This document shows positions 1-9,293 of a stretch of 64,000 bases of DNA, piece after piece (positions within the stretch are counted from its first letter, which is position 1; every line of letters starts with the position of its first letter). The position numbers and the translations under genes are program-made. Source of the DNA: Paraburkholderia caledonica NBRC 102488 (GTDB lineage Bacteria > Pseudomonadota > Gammaproteobacteria > Burkholderiales > Burkholderiaceae); contig NZ_BAYE01000001.1 in NCBI RefSeq assembly GCF_000685095.1, positions 62,001 to 126,000 on the forward strand, given 5' to 3'. The notes beneath the pieces were generated by a model. The model worked only from the letters and a program-made list of their open reading frames with translations. It was not told the origin of the DNA and did not search any database.

Positions 1-73
1 ACGTTCGACACGCCGGCCCGTCTGATGGCTACACGTTAAGGCCGCGATACATGCGTTTCCGTGCGGCATCGCA

Positions 74-102
74 CTGACGCTGCGGGTTGGCGATTCTTAA
101 AT
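74..102 (+). promoter_or_regulatory. Weak sigma-70-like promoter candidate before the carrier-protein operon
   Basis: CTGACG (74-79) and TTAAAT (97-102) are separated by 17 bases, each matching about four of six consensus positions. It lies 110 bases before the first gene of the operon. No gene end is visible in bases 1-211, so the operon's own promoter should be here, but the match is weak. Confidence 0.28.
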
Positions 103-211
103 ACGAGGCACCGGATCGCGCCTCACGTCGCGAATAAAAAAATCGGCCGCATGCATTCGTCTACGTCGGCGAACGCGAAGAGACCGCTGCACAACTGAGG
201 GGTACACCACC

Positions 212-460
212 ATGAAAACCGCATTGCGACGCATCCTTTCCGAATCCGCTCGCCTCGACGTATCGCCGGAGAGCCTCGCGGACGATGCCGATCTCTATGC
301 CGCAGGCCTCTCCTCCCTCGCGACCGTGCACCTGATGCTCGCAATCGAGGATGAATTCGACGTCGAGATTCCAGACCGCATGCTCACGCGCCGGCTGTTC
401 TCGAGCATCGATTCGATGGCCGCCGCCGTTACCGAACTGCAACAGGCGAAAGCAGCATGA
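212..460 (+). CDS. Acyl carrier protein (amino-acid carrier)
   Basis: An 82-residue protein of normal carrier-protein length. The attachment loop reads GLSSLAT, so Ser35 is the expected 4'-phosphopantetheine site; the usual Asp before it is Ser34. The acidic helix after the site (AIEDEFDVEIPD) is typical of the fold. A GAGGGG ribosome site lies just upstream of the ATG. The stop overlaps the next start (ATGA), and the third gene encodes an amino acid:[carrier protein] ligase, so this protein is probably loaded with an amino acid rather than a fatty acyl chain. The fold is clear; the cargo is inferred from context and from characterised rhizobial ligase/carrier pairs. Confidence 0.9.
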   Translation: MKTALRRILSESARLDVSPESLADDADLYAAGLSSLATVHLMLAIEDEFDVEIPDRMLTRRLFSSIDSMAAAVTELQQAKAA

Positions 461-1713
461 ACACCCCACTGCTGGATCCGGCTGCTTCGGCGGCTGCGAC
501 CACGCCTGCGGCTCTGACGGCGATCGAGCCCGAACCCGCATGGCGCGCTGCGGCGCAACGCTGTGCGGCGGTAGCCGCGCAGTTCGCCGACGCCGTCGAC
601 AGCGAAGCCCGGTTTCCTGCCGAAGCGTTCGCGGCACTCAAACGCGAGCGCCTGCTCTCGGCGATGGTGCCGGCGGCATACGGCGGCGAGGGCCTCTCGC
701 TTGCGGACGTCGGCGCGATTTGCGAAACGCTTGCCCAGGGTTGTGCGTCCACCGCGATGATCTATGCGATGCATCAGATCCAGGTCGCATGTATCGACGA
801 GCACGGCGGCGAGTCGCCATGGCACCGGCAGTTGCTCGCGCAACTTTGCGAGCAACAATGGCTTTTTGCATCGGCCACGTCTGAGGAAACGATCGGCGGC
901 AATATGCGCACGAGCGCCTGCTCGGTCGAGGCCGACGGCGAGCGCTTTTCCATCGAAAAACTCGCCCCGACGATTTCATATGGCGCGCATGCCGACGCCA
1001 TTCTGGTCACCGCGCGCCGCACGGCCGAGTCGGCTGCCTCGGACCAGGTGCTGATCGTCGCGTTACGCGGACAAACGCTGCTTGAAAAACGCGGCGCCTG
1101 GGATTCGATGGGCATGCGCGGCACCTGCAGCGAAGGCTTCAGGCTGGTCGCCAGCGGTCTTGCCGCGCAGATCCTGCCGACGCCCTTCGCCGAGATCGCC
1201 GACCAGACCATGCTGCCGGTCTCGCACACGCTGTGGGCATCGGTATGGACGGGTGTGGCCGCCGACGCAGTGAATCGCGCGAAGGCCTTCTACAGGGCCC
1301 AGGCTCGCTCCAAGCCGGGCGCGAATTCGCTGGCCGGCGTGCGCCTCGCGCATGCTGTCGGGTTGCTGCAGATGATGCAGGCGCGTCTTTCCGTAGCGCT
1401 CGACGCGGCGCGTGCGGCGCACGCCGCACGCCTTCACGAATCGCAAGCCGATGCGCCGCTCGCGGCGATGCTTGGCTTTGCGTCGGACATGAACACGCTG
1501 AAGACCAGCATTTCGACGATTGCACTGGACGTCGTACACGAAGTAATGATGATCTGCGGGATGGCCGGATACAAGAACGGCACGCCGTACAGCGTGGGAC
1601 GCCATTTGCGCGATCTCTACTCCGCGCCGCTCATGATCAATAACGACCGCATCGCGCAGAACACCGCGAGCCTGTTGCTCGCGCAGCGCCCTGCCGCGCC
1701 GGGGAAAGCCTGA
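457..1713 (+). CDS. Acyl-CoA dehydrogenase-like flavoprotein of the carrier-protein operon
   Basis: The 418-residue protein has the acyl-CoA dehydrogenase layout: N-terminal helical domain (about 35-145), middle beta domain (about 150-250) and C-terminal helical domain ending in a GRHLRDLYSAPL segment. Aligning this by eye with medium-chain acyl-CoA dehydrogenase (RDAKIYQIYEGT), the position of the usual catalytic glutamate falls on Ile or Asn, so classical alpha,beta-dehydrogenation is uncertain; the family also includes flavin monooxygenases and amine-type oxidases. It overlaps its neighbours on both sides by ATGA-type junctions, so it is co-translated with the carrier protein and ligase. 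An aminoacyl thioester on the carrier protein is the plausible substrate (inference). Confidence 0.85.
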   Translation: MNTPLLDPAASAAATTPAALTAIEPEPAWRAAAQRCAAVAAQFADAVDSEARFPAEAFAALKRERLLSAMVPAAYGGEGLSLADVGAICETLAQGCASTAMIYAMHQIQVACIDEHGGESPWHRQLLAQLCEQQWLFASATSEETIGGNMRTSACSVEADGERFSIEKLAPTISYGAHADAILVTARRTAESAASDQVLIVALRGQTLLEKRGAWDSMGMRGTCSEGFRLVASGLAAQILPTPFAEIADQTMLPVSHTLWASVWTGVAADAVNRAKAFYRAQARSKPGANSLAGVRLAHAVGLLQMMQARLSVALDAARAAHAARLHESQADAPLAAMLGFASDMNTLKTSISTIALDVVHEVMMICGMAGYKNGTPYSVGRHLRDLYSAPLMINNDRIAQNTASLLLAQRPAAPGKA

Positions 1714-2777
1714 TGAATACGATGACCGAAACCGCCGCTCTCGCTACCGCCACGAATGGCGACGAACATATTGCGCCCACCTTTCGCGACGAGTTGCTGG
1801 CCGCGGGCCTGTTGATCGATACCGGTGAAGATGGACTGTATGGCCGCAGCCAGATTTTCGAGGATGTCGTCGATCGCCTGAACGTGGCTATCACGCACCT
1901 TGGAGCCGATCAGGATGCCGAAGTATTGCGCTTTCCACCCGCCATGCGCCGGACAGACTTCGAGGACAGCGAATATCTGAAGAATTTCCCCGACCTCGCC
2001 GGCACCATCCACTCGTTTTGCGGCAACGACATGGGCCACCGGCGCCTGTTGCAGGCGCTCGATCATGCAATGAGCGCGAGCGACGACGATCGCAGCGACG
2101 AATGGATGGCGCAACAAAAGCCCACGCGCGTGGTGCTCACGCCGGCCGCCTGTTATCCGATCTATCCGGTACTGGCGCGGCGCGGCCCGCTGCCTGCGGG
2201 CGGACGCACCGTCGACGTGCTCTCGTATTGCTTCCGTCACGAGCCTTCTCTCGATCCCGGCCGCATGCAGATGTTCCGTCAGCGCGAATATGTGCGGCTC
2301 GGCAACGCGCACGAGGTAATGGCGTTCCGCCAGATGTGGATTGAACGCGGCTCGCTGCTCGTCTCCCTGTTGCAATTGCCTGTCGAAGTGGACCTCGCCA
2401 ACGACCCGTTTTTCGGACGCGGCGGGAAGATCGTCGCCGATAGTCAGCGTGCCCAGGCGCTCAAGTTCGAACTGCTGATTCCTGTGGCGAACCCGGACAG
2501 CAAAACCGCGTGTCTGTCGTTCAACTATCACATGGACCACTTCGGCAAGATCTGGAAGATCGCCTGCGAAGACGGCACGCTCGCGCATACGGGTTGCGTC
2601 GGCTTCGGCATGGAGCGCATCACGCTCGCGCTGTTCCGTCATCACGGGCTGGACGTGAAAGCGTGGCCCGACGACGTGCGCGCTTTGCTATGGGGCGACA
2701 CCGCAACACGCGTCGCGCACGGCATGGCACAGATGCACGCGTTGGCTGCGGCACCGGGCACCGGAGACGGCGCATGA
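1713..2777 (+). CDS. Amino acid--[acyl-carrier-protein] ligase (class II aaRS homologue)
   Basis: At 354 residues this resembles the catalytic core of an atypical (methanogen-type) seryl-tRNA synthetase without the N-terminal tRNA-binding arm. The expected zinc ligands are visible: Cys147, Glu192 (in REYVRLG) and Cys295. Class II motif 3 is present as GFGMER ending at Arg302. Characterised homologues from Bradyrhizobium and Agrobacterium activate glycine or alanine with ATP and transfer it to the phosphopantetheine arm of a small carrier protein encoded nearby; they do not charge tRNA. The carrier two genes upstream is the obvious partner. Amino-acid specificity cannot be read from the sequence. 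The ATG overlaps the previous stop and the stop overlaps the next start. Confidence 0.9.
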   Translation: MNTMTETAALATATNGDEHIAPTFRDELLAAGLLIDTGEDGLYGRSQIFEDVVDRLNVAITHLGADQDAEVLRFPPAMRRTDFEDSEYLKNFPDLAGTIHSFCGNDMGHRRLLQALDHAMSASDDDRSDEWMAQQKPTRVVLTPAACYPIYPVLARRGPLPAGGRTVDVLSYCFRHEPSLDPGRMQMFRQREYVRLGNAHEVMAFRQMWIERGSLLVSLLQLPVEVDLANDPFFGRGGKIVADSQRAQALKFELLIPVANPDSKTACLSFNYHMDHFGKIWKIACEDGTLAHTGCVGFGMERITLALFRHHGLDVKAWPDDVRALLWGDTATRVAHGMAQMHALAAAPGTGDGA

Positions 2778-3859
2778 GTCCATCGCACAGGCGTTTGCCG
2801 GGAAACGCATTCTCTACATCTCAGTTGTCTCGGCAACGCGCATCGGCTGCCAACGCTGCGCATGTTTCGTCGCAAGCAGCCGCACTCCACGCGCAAGCAG
2901 CGCGTGCGCGCCAGCACGAGCCGCATGCATGGCATCAGGGCGAGCGCGTCTGGCAGGAAACCAACTGCTATGTGGATTTGTGGATCGAATTGCTGCACGG
3001 CTTCGGTCTCGATCCGCGCGCGGCGTTTGGCTTCACGGTCACGCAGGACTTCGAAGGCGATCAGTTCACGTTCTTCAAGTTCCCTCTTGAAGACCTGGAG
3101 CGGCTCTACGGCACCCAGGTCCAGGAACTCGCGATCTACGACTCGCTCGAAGCACGCGTGCTCGCGCAGACTCTGCGCGGCCACACCGTGCTCGTAGAAG
3201 TAGACGGCTTTTATCTGCCGAACACGCGCGCCACGTCGTATCGTCGTGAGCATCCGAAAACTACGGTGGGTATCGACTTCATCGACCCGGACGCGCGCCG
3301 TCTCGGCTATTTTCACAACACCGGCTATCACATGCTGGATGGCGAGGACTACGACGGCGTATTCCGCAAGCTGCCGCAATTCGCACAGCAGCCCGACCTG
3401 CTGTTTCCCTACGTCGAATTCGCGAAGCAGGCGCGGCCCGCGCTGGAAGGCACGGCGCTCGCGGAAGCGTCGGCGGAACTGTTGTGCGCGCATCTAAGCC
3501 GGCGGCCTTTGACGAATCCAATCTCCGAATGGCGTGCCGCATTCCCGGGCCACCTCGATACGCTGATGGCGCGCGGCGAGGCGTTCTTTCACCCGTACTC
3601 GTTCAATCTGATGCGGCAGCTCGGTGCGAACTTCGAGTTTCTCTCGAAGTACCTACTGTGGCTCTCCGAGCAAGGCTTTGAGATTCCCGCGACGATTCCC
3701 GCCGCCGCGCAGCGTATCGCGTCGGAGTCGATGGTCATGCAGTTCCGGCTCGTCCGAGCGATCGCGCGCGGACGCCGTGACGCGTGCGGCGACTGCTTCG
3801 ACGTGCTCGAAAGCGCCTACGAACAGACACTGCCGCCGCTCGCCGCTCTCGTGTCGTGA
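2774..3859 (+). CDS. DUF1839 family protein
   Basis: I recognise this 361-residue protein as DUF1839, a family that commonly accompanies amino acid:[carrier protein] ligases and has no established activity. The start is set by the ATGA overlap with the ligase stop. The first 50 or so residues are Ala/Arg/His-rich and low in complexity; the conserved body begins near QETNCYVDLWIELLHG. Conserved-looking segments include FTFFKFPLEDLERLYG, VEVDGFYLPNT and HNTGYHMLDGEDY. No transmembrane segment or signal peptide is seen. From position in the operon it may take the aminoacyl group from the carrier or help the flavoprotein; this is a guess. Confidence 0.8.
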   Translation: MSPSHRRLPGNAFSTSQLSRQRASAANAAHVSSQAAALHAQAARARQHEPHAWHQGERVWQETNCYVDLWIELLHGFGLDPRAAFGFTVTQDFEGDQFTFFKFPLEDLERLYGTQVQELAIYDSLEARVLAQTLRGHTVLVEVDGFYLPNTRATSYRREHPKTTVGIDFIDPDARRLGYFHNTGYHMLDGEDYDGVFRKLPQFAQQPDLLFPYVEFAKQARPALEGTALAEASAELLCAHLSRRPLTNPISEWRAAFPGHLDTLMARGEAFFHPYSFNLMRQLGANFEFLSKYLLWLSEQGFEIPATIPAAAQRIASESMVMQFRLVRAIARGRRDACGDCFDVLESAYEQTLPPLAALVS

Positions 3860-6486
3860 CGCATGTGCCCCGAGCCCCGGGGACTCATCAGGAACCCGCC
3901 GTGGATGCACTGACGACCGACCCGGTGCCCGAAGCCGATGACATAGGCGGCTCGCCCGCCGTCGCGCCCGACGACATCTGGCCGCAGCGACTCGACACCG
4001 GCTGGCAATGCGTCAGTACACCGGCCGGCGCATGCGCGTCACCGTGCGAGCTGCCCGACAACGGCTGGCTCGCAGCGCAAGTTCCGGGCACGGTGGCGAG
4101 CGCGCGGCGAGCCGCGGGTCTCTTCGACGTGGCGCATCCCGAACCCCTCGCCTTCGACGATCACTGGTATCGCGTGACGCTGAACGGCACGGGCAAACGG
4201 CGCTTGCGTCTGCATGGACTCGCAACCATCGCGGAAGTCTGGCTCGACGGCATCAGACGCCTCGAATCCGATTCGATGTTCGTCGCACACGAGCTCGACG
4301 TCGAACTCAACGGCAGCGCGACACTCGACATATGCTTTCGCTCTTTAGCGCCAGCGTTGGCGGCAAAACGCTCGCGTGCAAGATGGCGGCCGCGGCTCGT
4401 CTCGCCACCCACGCTACGCAACGTCCGCACGACGCTGCTCGGCCACATGCCGGGCTGGTGCCCTTCTGTACACGCGGTGGGGCCGTGGCGGCCGGTCGAG
4501 ATGCTGAGCGATGCACGGAACGCGGTCGACCGCTTCGAAGTCTCGAGCCGGATCGACGGCGACGACGGTTTTGTTTCGCTAACGCTACGTTTCGTTCATC
4601 CGCACGATCGCGCGGCGTGCCGCGCTTCGCTCAGCTGCGGCGGCCATGTCTCGTCGTTGCAATGGCGCGACGCCTTCACACTGACCGGCAGCGTGCGGGT
4701 GCCGTGCGTCGAACGCTGGTGGCCCCACACGCACGGGGCGCCCACTTTATATCCGCTTCTATTGCATCTCGATGACAGCGAGGTCATTCCGCTGCCGCTC
4801 GGCTCGATCGGCTTTCGCGAGATCGTCGTGGACCGCGGCGCTGACAGTACGGGCTTTGCGCTGCATATCAACGGCGTGCCGGTGTTCTGCCGCGGCGCGT
4901 GCTGGACGAGCGCCGACCTTGTGACGCTCGCCGGCAGCGAAGCGCAACTCCGGCACGCCTTCGAACTAGCCCGCGACGCAGGCATGAATATGCTGCGCGT
5001 GGGCGGCACGATGGTCTACGAGTCCGACCTCTTCTATACACTCGCCGACGAATATGGCGTGCTCGTCTGGCAGGACTTCGCATTGGCGAATTTTGACTAC
5101 CCGAACGATGCGGCTTTCCGTGCGTCGGTCGAATGCGAAGCCTCGCAGTTTCTTGCCCGCACGCGCCGCTTTGCGTCGCTCGCGGTGTTGTGCGGCGGCA
5201 GCGAGGCCGATCAGCAGGCCGCGATGTTCGGGCTGCCGCCTTCGATGCGCGTGCAACCAGTGTTCGACGAGCTATTGCCCGCTATCGCCGCTCGCGAGCG
5301 GCCTGACGTGCCCTATGTGAGCAACTCGCCGTCAACAGGCGTGTGGCCGTTTTGCACTAATGAGGGCATTGCTCACTACTATGGCGTGGGCGCGTACCAG
5401 CGGCCTCTCGACGATGCGCGCCGCTCACAGGTACGGTTTGCTGCCGAATGTCTGGCTTTTGCCAACGTGCCAGACGACGCCACCTTGAATGGAGCGCTCG
5501 GTACGATCCATCCACACGATCCGCGCTGGAAAGCCGCAGTGCCGCGCGATCCCGGCGCAGGATGGGACTTCGACGACGTCCGGGACCACTATCTTCATAC
5601 GCTTTATGGCGTCGAGCCGGCGCGTCTGAGATACGAAGACCCTCAGCGCTATGTGGACGCGTCGCGGGCAGTGGTGGCCGAATTGATGGCCGAGGTGTTC
5701 ACCGAATGGCGCAGGAACGGATCGGACTGCGGCGGCGGACTCGTCTGGCAGCTTCAGGACTTGCGGCCGGGCGCGGGCTGGGGGTTAATCGACGCCACGG
5801 GACGCCCTAAAAGCGCTTTACACGGCCTCGCTCACACGCTGCAACCGATACAGGTGCTGCTCACCGACGAAGGCCTCAACGGCCTCGATATCCACCTGAT
5901 CAATGAGCGCGCGCAAACGTTGTCAGCGCAACTCGAACTCGTCTGTCTGCGCGACGGCCGCGTGAAAGTTGCGCAGGCGAGCCGCGCGGTGCAACTCGCG
6001 CCGCGTTCCACCGCGCGTATCTCGGCCGCCGCGTGTCTCGGTCAGTTCTTTGATCTGACGCATGCCTACCGCTTCGGCCCGCGCGCACACGACGTGACGA
6101 TCGCGACGTTGCGTGACGCGGCGAGCGGGAAGATTCTGTCCGAAGCGTTTCATTTACCCGAGCGGCGCATTGGCGAGCGTCACGAACTCGGCTTGACCGT
6201 CGGAATCGAGCGCGCGGGCTACGGCTGGCAGTTGGTGATAGAAGCGCAGCGCTTCGCGCGCTTCGTTCATATCAATGACGCGAAGTACCGCGCCGCGCAC
6301 GACTGGTTTCATCTTGCACCGAACCGTCCTTGCATCGTGCCGCTCATTCCGCTCGCGCCGAACGCATCGCAAAGCGCAGTGGTTGCGCGCGCATCGAAAG
6401 TCGCCTTTAAAGCGGATGCAACAAATGCGGCACCCGCCGGTGAAGTGCTCGCACTGAATGCGGCGAGCCCCACCTTCTACGGGTAA
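3856..6486 (+). CDS. Glycoside hydrolase family 2, beta-mannosidase-like
   Basis: The protein has the beta-mannosidase-type GH2 layout: jelly-roll N-domain with HWYRVTL and EVWLDG, Ig-like domain, then the TIM barrel starting near GFREIVVD. The probable acid/base is Glu450 in the CGGSEAD segment, where most family members have a WCGNNE-like motif, so the preceding Asn is Ser; the nucleophile candidate is Glu531 in AAECLAF. No export signal is evident. The GTG start at 3856 overlaps the DUF1839 stop (GTGA); an alternative GTG is at 3901. A sugar hydrolase ending a carrier-protein operon suggests that a glycoside is a substrate or product. Catalytic activity is uncertain because of the altered motif. 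Confidence 0.8.
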   Translation: MTHVPRAPGTHQEPAVDALTTDPVPEADDIGGSPAVAPDDIWPQRLDTGWQCVSTPAGACASPCELPDNGWLAAQVPGTVASARRAAGLFDVAHPEPLAFDDHWYRVTLNGTGKRRLRLHGLATIAEVWLDGIRRLESDSMFVAHELDVELNGSATLDICFRSLAPALAAKRSRARWRPRLVSPPTLRNVRTTLLGHMPGWCPSVHAVGPWRPVEMLSDARNAVDRFEVSSRIDGDDGFVSLTLRFVHPHDRAACRASLSCGGHVSSLQWRDAFTLTGSVRVPCVERWWPHTHGAPTLYPLLLHLDDSEVIPLPLGSIGFREIVVDRGADSTGFALHINGVPVFCRGACWTSADLVTLAGSEAQLRHAFELARDAGMNMLRVGGTMVYESDLFYTLADEYGVLVWQDFALANFDYPNDAAFRASVECEASQFLARTRRFASLAVLCGGSEADQQAAMFGLPPSMRVQPVFDELLPAIAARERPDVPYVSNSPSTGVWPFCTNEGIAHYYGVGAYQRPLDDARRSQVRFAAECLAFANVPDDATLNGALGTIHPHDPRWKAAVPRDPGAGWDFDDVRDHYLHTLYGVEPARLRYEDPQRYVDASRAVVAELMAEVFTEWRRNGSDCGGGLVWQLQDLRPGAGWGLIDATGRPKSALHGLAHTLQPIQVLLTDEGLNGLDIHLINERAQTLSAQLELVCLRDGRVKVAQASRAVQLAPRSTARISAAACLGQFFDLTHAYRFGPRAHDVTIATLRDAASGKILSEAFHLPERRIGERHELGLTVGIERAGYGWQLVIEAQRFARFVHINDAKYRAAHDWFHLAPNRPCIVPLIPLAPNASQSAVVARASKVAFKADATNAAPAGEVLALNAASPTFYG

Positions 6487-7110
6487 ACGTATCTTCTACC
6501 GCTCATCCCTTCGCAAGCCGCGTAAAACCTCGCGCTGCGCGAATGCATTTGTCTGCTGCGGCCCATCACTGTCGTTTTTTTTGCGACTCCTTAAACCACA
6601 AATGACGAACCGTACGCCAGCGAACGCAAAGCGTTGAACACATCTGAATCAATTCCGGCACATCGCGGACATCGCGTGAAGCGGTGCCTGGAAAGGCCCG
6701 GTTCACCCCGGCGAGTGCTGCGCGATACCCCTGCGAGTGGGCGCGAATCCAATTGGATCAAGCACTTGGCTCATATTAAAACAGCGCTCACGACGCCGGC
6801 TGCGAGGCTGACCGATGTACAGAATTGAAACAAAAAGCCGCATCTGGGTGGGCCAACCCACACTGACGTCCTCGCTGCGTCGCACCAGTCAGGCATTTCC
6901 CTATGGTTGGCACAATCCTCGCTAATAGGAGAACGCGACACCGCGACGCCGCAGGGGAGCAACGAAAACGGCGTCGCGCATCAGGCAAATACGGGGCCGG
7001 TTCCATTCATCCTCCGCTGCGCGCAATGCAGCAGGACTTATAAAAGGATGCAGGAATCGGATCAAAAACAGGAAGACGCGAACACGCGCGCCTTCACGCG
7101 AGGACCGATC
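6487..7110. other. Intergenic region between the carrier-protein operon and the polysaccharide operon
   Basis: This 624-base stretch has no convincing gene. There is no clear factor-independent terminator after the glycoside hydrolase, only a short T-run near 6575 without a good stem. A sigma-54-like element sits at 6907-6923. The rest is AT-richer than the genes around it, which fits a regulatory region. Confidence 0.6.
6907..6923 (+). promoter_or_regulatory. Candidate sigma-54 (RpoN) promoter
   Basis: The element TTGGCACAATCCTCGCT has the invariant GG (6909-6910) and GC (6921-6922) separated by exactly ten bases and a perfect TGGCAC -24 block; the -12 block is TCGC instead of TTGC. It would start a transcript near 6935, about 175 bases before the Crp/Fnr-like gene that heads the polysaccharide operon. 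Confidence 0.45.
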
Positions 7111-7845
7111 ATGTTGACACTTCAATCAGATCTGCATGGAAACCATTTGCTCGGCGCATTGCCGTCACACGAATGGCAAGCACTTGCTCCGCACCTCGAA
7201 CTGGTTCATCTACGCACTGAGCAACTGCTCTGCGATTCGGGCCAACGTATTCACCATGTGTACTTCCCCACTACCGCAATCATTTCGATGCTGTCGACGA
7301 TGGAAGACGGCAGCTCGGTGGAAATCGCCGCGGTCGGTCGCGAAGGCATGACGGGTGTGCCGGTGCTCACGGGCGGCGAGACCATGCCGAATCGCGTGCA
7401 GGTTCAGTGCGCCGGTTTCGCGTACCGGATGAGCGCTCAAGCTCTGAAGCAGCAATTCGCACGCTCCGATTTCCTGCGCCGGCTGATGTTGCTCTACATG
7501 CACGCTCTTCTTACGCAAGTCGCGCAAACGGCAGCCTGCAACCGTCATCATGCATTGAACAAACAACTGTGCAGGTGGCTTCTCATCGAAGTGGACCGCG
7601 TCGCGTCGAACGATCTGACGGTCACGCAGCAGTTGATCGCCGACATGCTTGGCGTGCGCCGCGAGGGCATCACCGAAGCGGCCGGCAAGCTGCATGACGA
7701 AGGCCTGATCCATCATAGCCGCGGGCATATCAAGGTGCTCGACCGCAAGGGGCTCGAAGCGCGTGCGTGCGAATGCTACGGACTCGTCAAGCGCGAGTTC
7801 GACCGCCTTCTGCCGCGCCTGCGCCAGGCTGAGACTGTCGAATAA
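7111..7845 (+). CDS. Crp/Fnr-family transcriptional regulator
   Basis: The 244-residue protein has a cyclic-nucleotide-binding-like beta roll (about 10-120, with VYFPTTAIISM and VEIAAVGREGM) and a C-terminal winged helix (TVTQQLIADMLGVRREGITEAAGKL). It lacks the Fnr-type N-terminal cysteine cluster. The beta roll lacks the RxxAA phosphate-binding signature, so cAMP binding is doubtful. The ATG at 7111 was chosen for the GAGGA site upstream. It heads the polysaccharide operon and probably controls it. Crp/Fnr-type regulators of polysaccharide genes, such as the c-di-GMP-binding BerA of Burkholderia cenocepacia, are known; whether this one binds c-di-GMP cannot be seen. Confidence 0.85.
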   Translation: MLTLQSDLHGNHLLGALPSHEWQALAPHLELVHLRTEQLLCDSGQRIHHVYFPTTAIISMLSTMEDGSSVEIAAVGREGMTGVPVLTGGETMPNRVQVQCAGFAYRMSAQALKQQFARSDFLRRLMLLYMHALLTQVAQTAACNRHHALNKQLCRWLLIEVDRVASNDLTVTQQLIADMLGVRREGITEAAGKLHDEGLIHHSRGHIKVLDRKGLEARACECYGLVKREFDRLLPRLRQAETVE

Positions 7846-7881
7846 AACACCGCACCGTTCGACTACCTCGCAGAGTCAATA

Positions 7882-9291
7882 ATGTTCAGGAATACTGCGC
7901 GATGCCTCGACGCAATCTTCGTGATCGCGGGAGGCCTGCTCGCCCATTGGATGCGGTTTTCGACGCTCGCCGCATTGCCGGATACGGAACGCCTGCTGAT
8001 CGCGTTCAACTGCGTACTGGTGCTGCTGATGTTTCCCGGCTTCGGCGTGTACGAAACGTGGCGCGGCAAGCCTCTGATGTCGATGCTCGCAAGAGTCGCG
8101 GCTGCATGGCTCGCCGTCGTCGCCGGTGCGTTGTTGCTTGCGTTCACGCTGCATCGCATGGATGAGGTGTCGCGTTTGTGGCTCGCTTATTCGACGCTGA
8201 TTTCGGGCGTGCTGATCATCGCGACCAAATGCGGGGTACACGTGGCGTTGCGCAGTGTACGGCGCCGCGGCATGAATTTCCGCACGGTTGCAATCGTCGC
8301 CGCCCCCGGGTTTGCGCGCACGTTGCTCGCCCATCTGGAGCACGCGCCTCAAGCGGGCTTCAGGCCGGTCTGCGTATTCGATAGCAGCATTCACACCAGC
8401 ATTCATGCGGGCACCGAAGCGTCCGGCGCTTACGGCGCGCGTTTGAACCGCCTTCCGGTATTGACCGACCTGAACGCATTTGCCGCAAAAGTGCGGGACG
8501 AGAACGTGAACGAAGTGTGGCTCGCATTACCCCTATCAGAAGAACGCATGATCTATCGTTTCCAACGCATGTTCAGGAACGACTTCGTGAATCTGCGCTT
8601 TATTCCCGATGTACGCAGCCTCTCGCTATTCAACCACTCGCTCGTCGACGTAGTGGGCTTGCCCACGCTGAACCTCGGAGCGCCGCCGTTTTCGCCGCCG
8701 CAGATGTGGCCGAAGCTGATTTTCGACCGCCTCTTCGCGGCGGCCGCGCTGATCGCGCTTGCGCCGGTTTTCCTGGTGCTTGCCGTCGGCATCAAGCTCA
8801 CTTCTCGAGGACCGGTGTTCTTCCGCCAGACCCGTAAGGGCGCCGACGGCGAGACGTTCTCGATCTACAAGTTCCGTTCGATGACCGTGCATCAGGAGGC
8901 GCATGGCGAGCTCACCCAGGCCTCTCGCAACGACGCGCGAGTGACGAAGCTCGGCGGCTTCATGCGCCGCACGAGCCTCGACGAGCTGCCGCAGTTCCTG
9001 AACGTGCTGCTCGGCCAGATGTCGGTGGTCGGCCCGCGTCCGCACGCAATCGAGCACGACGATCTCTACAAGGATCAGGTGTACGGCTACATGCACCGCT
9101 ACCGTATCAAACCCGGCATCACGGGTTGGGCGCAGGTGAACGGCTATCGCGGCGCAACACGCAAAGTGGAAAAGATGGAAGCGCGCGTGAAGTTCGACCT
9201 CTTCTATATCCACAACTGGTCGTTCTGGTTCGACATGAAGATCGTCTTCATCACGATCTTCAAGGGCTTTGTCGGCCGCAACGCATTCTGA
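7882..9291 (+). CDS. Undecaprenyl-phosphate sugar phosphotransferase (WcaJ type)
   Basis: A 469-residue polyisoprenyl-phosphate hexose-1-phosphate transferase. The N-terminal third has several hydrophobic helices, then a CoA-binding-like Rossmann region (about 125-250), then a membrane helix ([18 protein letters not shown]) and the bacterial sugar-transferase domain with [21 protein letters not shown] and the [15 protein letters not shown] signature. It starts repeat-unit synthesis by moving a sugar-1-phosphate, usually glucose, onto undecaprenyl phosphate at the inner membrane. It follows the Crp-like gene by 36 bases and is followed two bases later by a GT2. Sugar identity is inferred from the family. 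Confidence 0.92.
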   Translation: MFRNTARCLDAIFVIAGGLLAHWMRFSTLAALPDTERLLIAFNCVLVLLMFPGFGVYETWRGKPLMSMLARVAAAWLAVVAGALLLAFTLHRMDEVSRLWLAYSTLISGVLIIATKCGVHVALRSVRRRGMNFRTVAIVAAPGFARTLLAHLEHAPQAGFRPVCVFDSSIHTSIHAGTEASGAYGARLNRLPVLTDLNAFAAKVRDENVNEVWLALPLSEERMIYRFQRMFRNDFVNLRFIPDVRSLSLFNHSLVDVVGLPTLNLGAPPFSPPQMWPKLIFDRLFAAAALIALAPVFLVLAVGIKLTSRGPVFFRQTRKGADGETFSIYKFRSMTVHQEAHGELTQASRNDARVTKLGGFMRRTSLDELPQFLNVLLGQMSVVGPRPHAIEHDDLYKDQVYGYMHRYRIKPGITGWAQVNGYRGATRKVEKMEARVKFDLFYIHNWSFWFDMKIVFITIFKGFVGRNAF

Positions 9292-9293
9292 TC

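Noticed and set aside
1617..2645. Minus-strand frame of about 340 codons opposite the amino acid:[carrier protein] ligase
   Set aside because: The sense strand carries zinc ligands and class II motif 3; the antisense product resembles nothing.
1713..2777. Ligase gene as a true seryl-tRNA synthetase
   Set aside because: It lacks the N-terminal tRNA-binding arm, is too short, and sits with a carrier protein.
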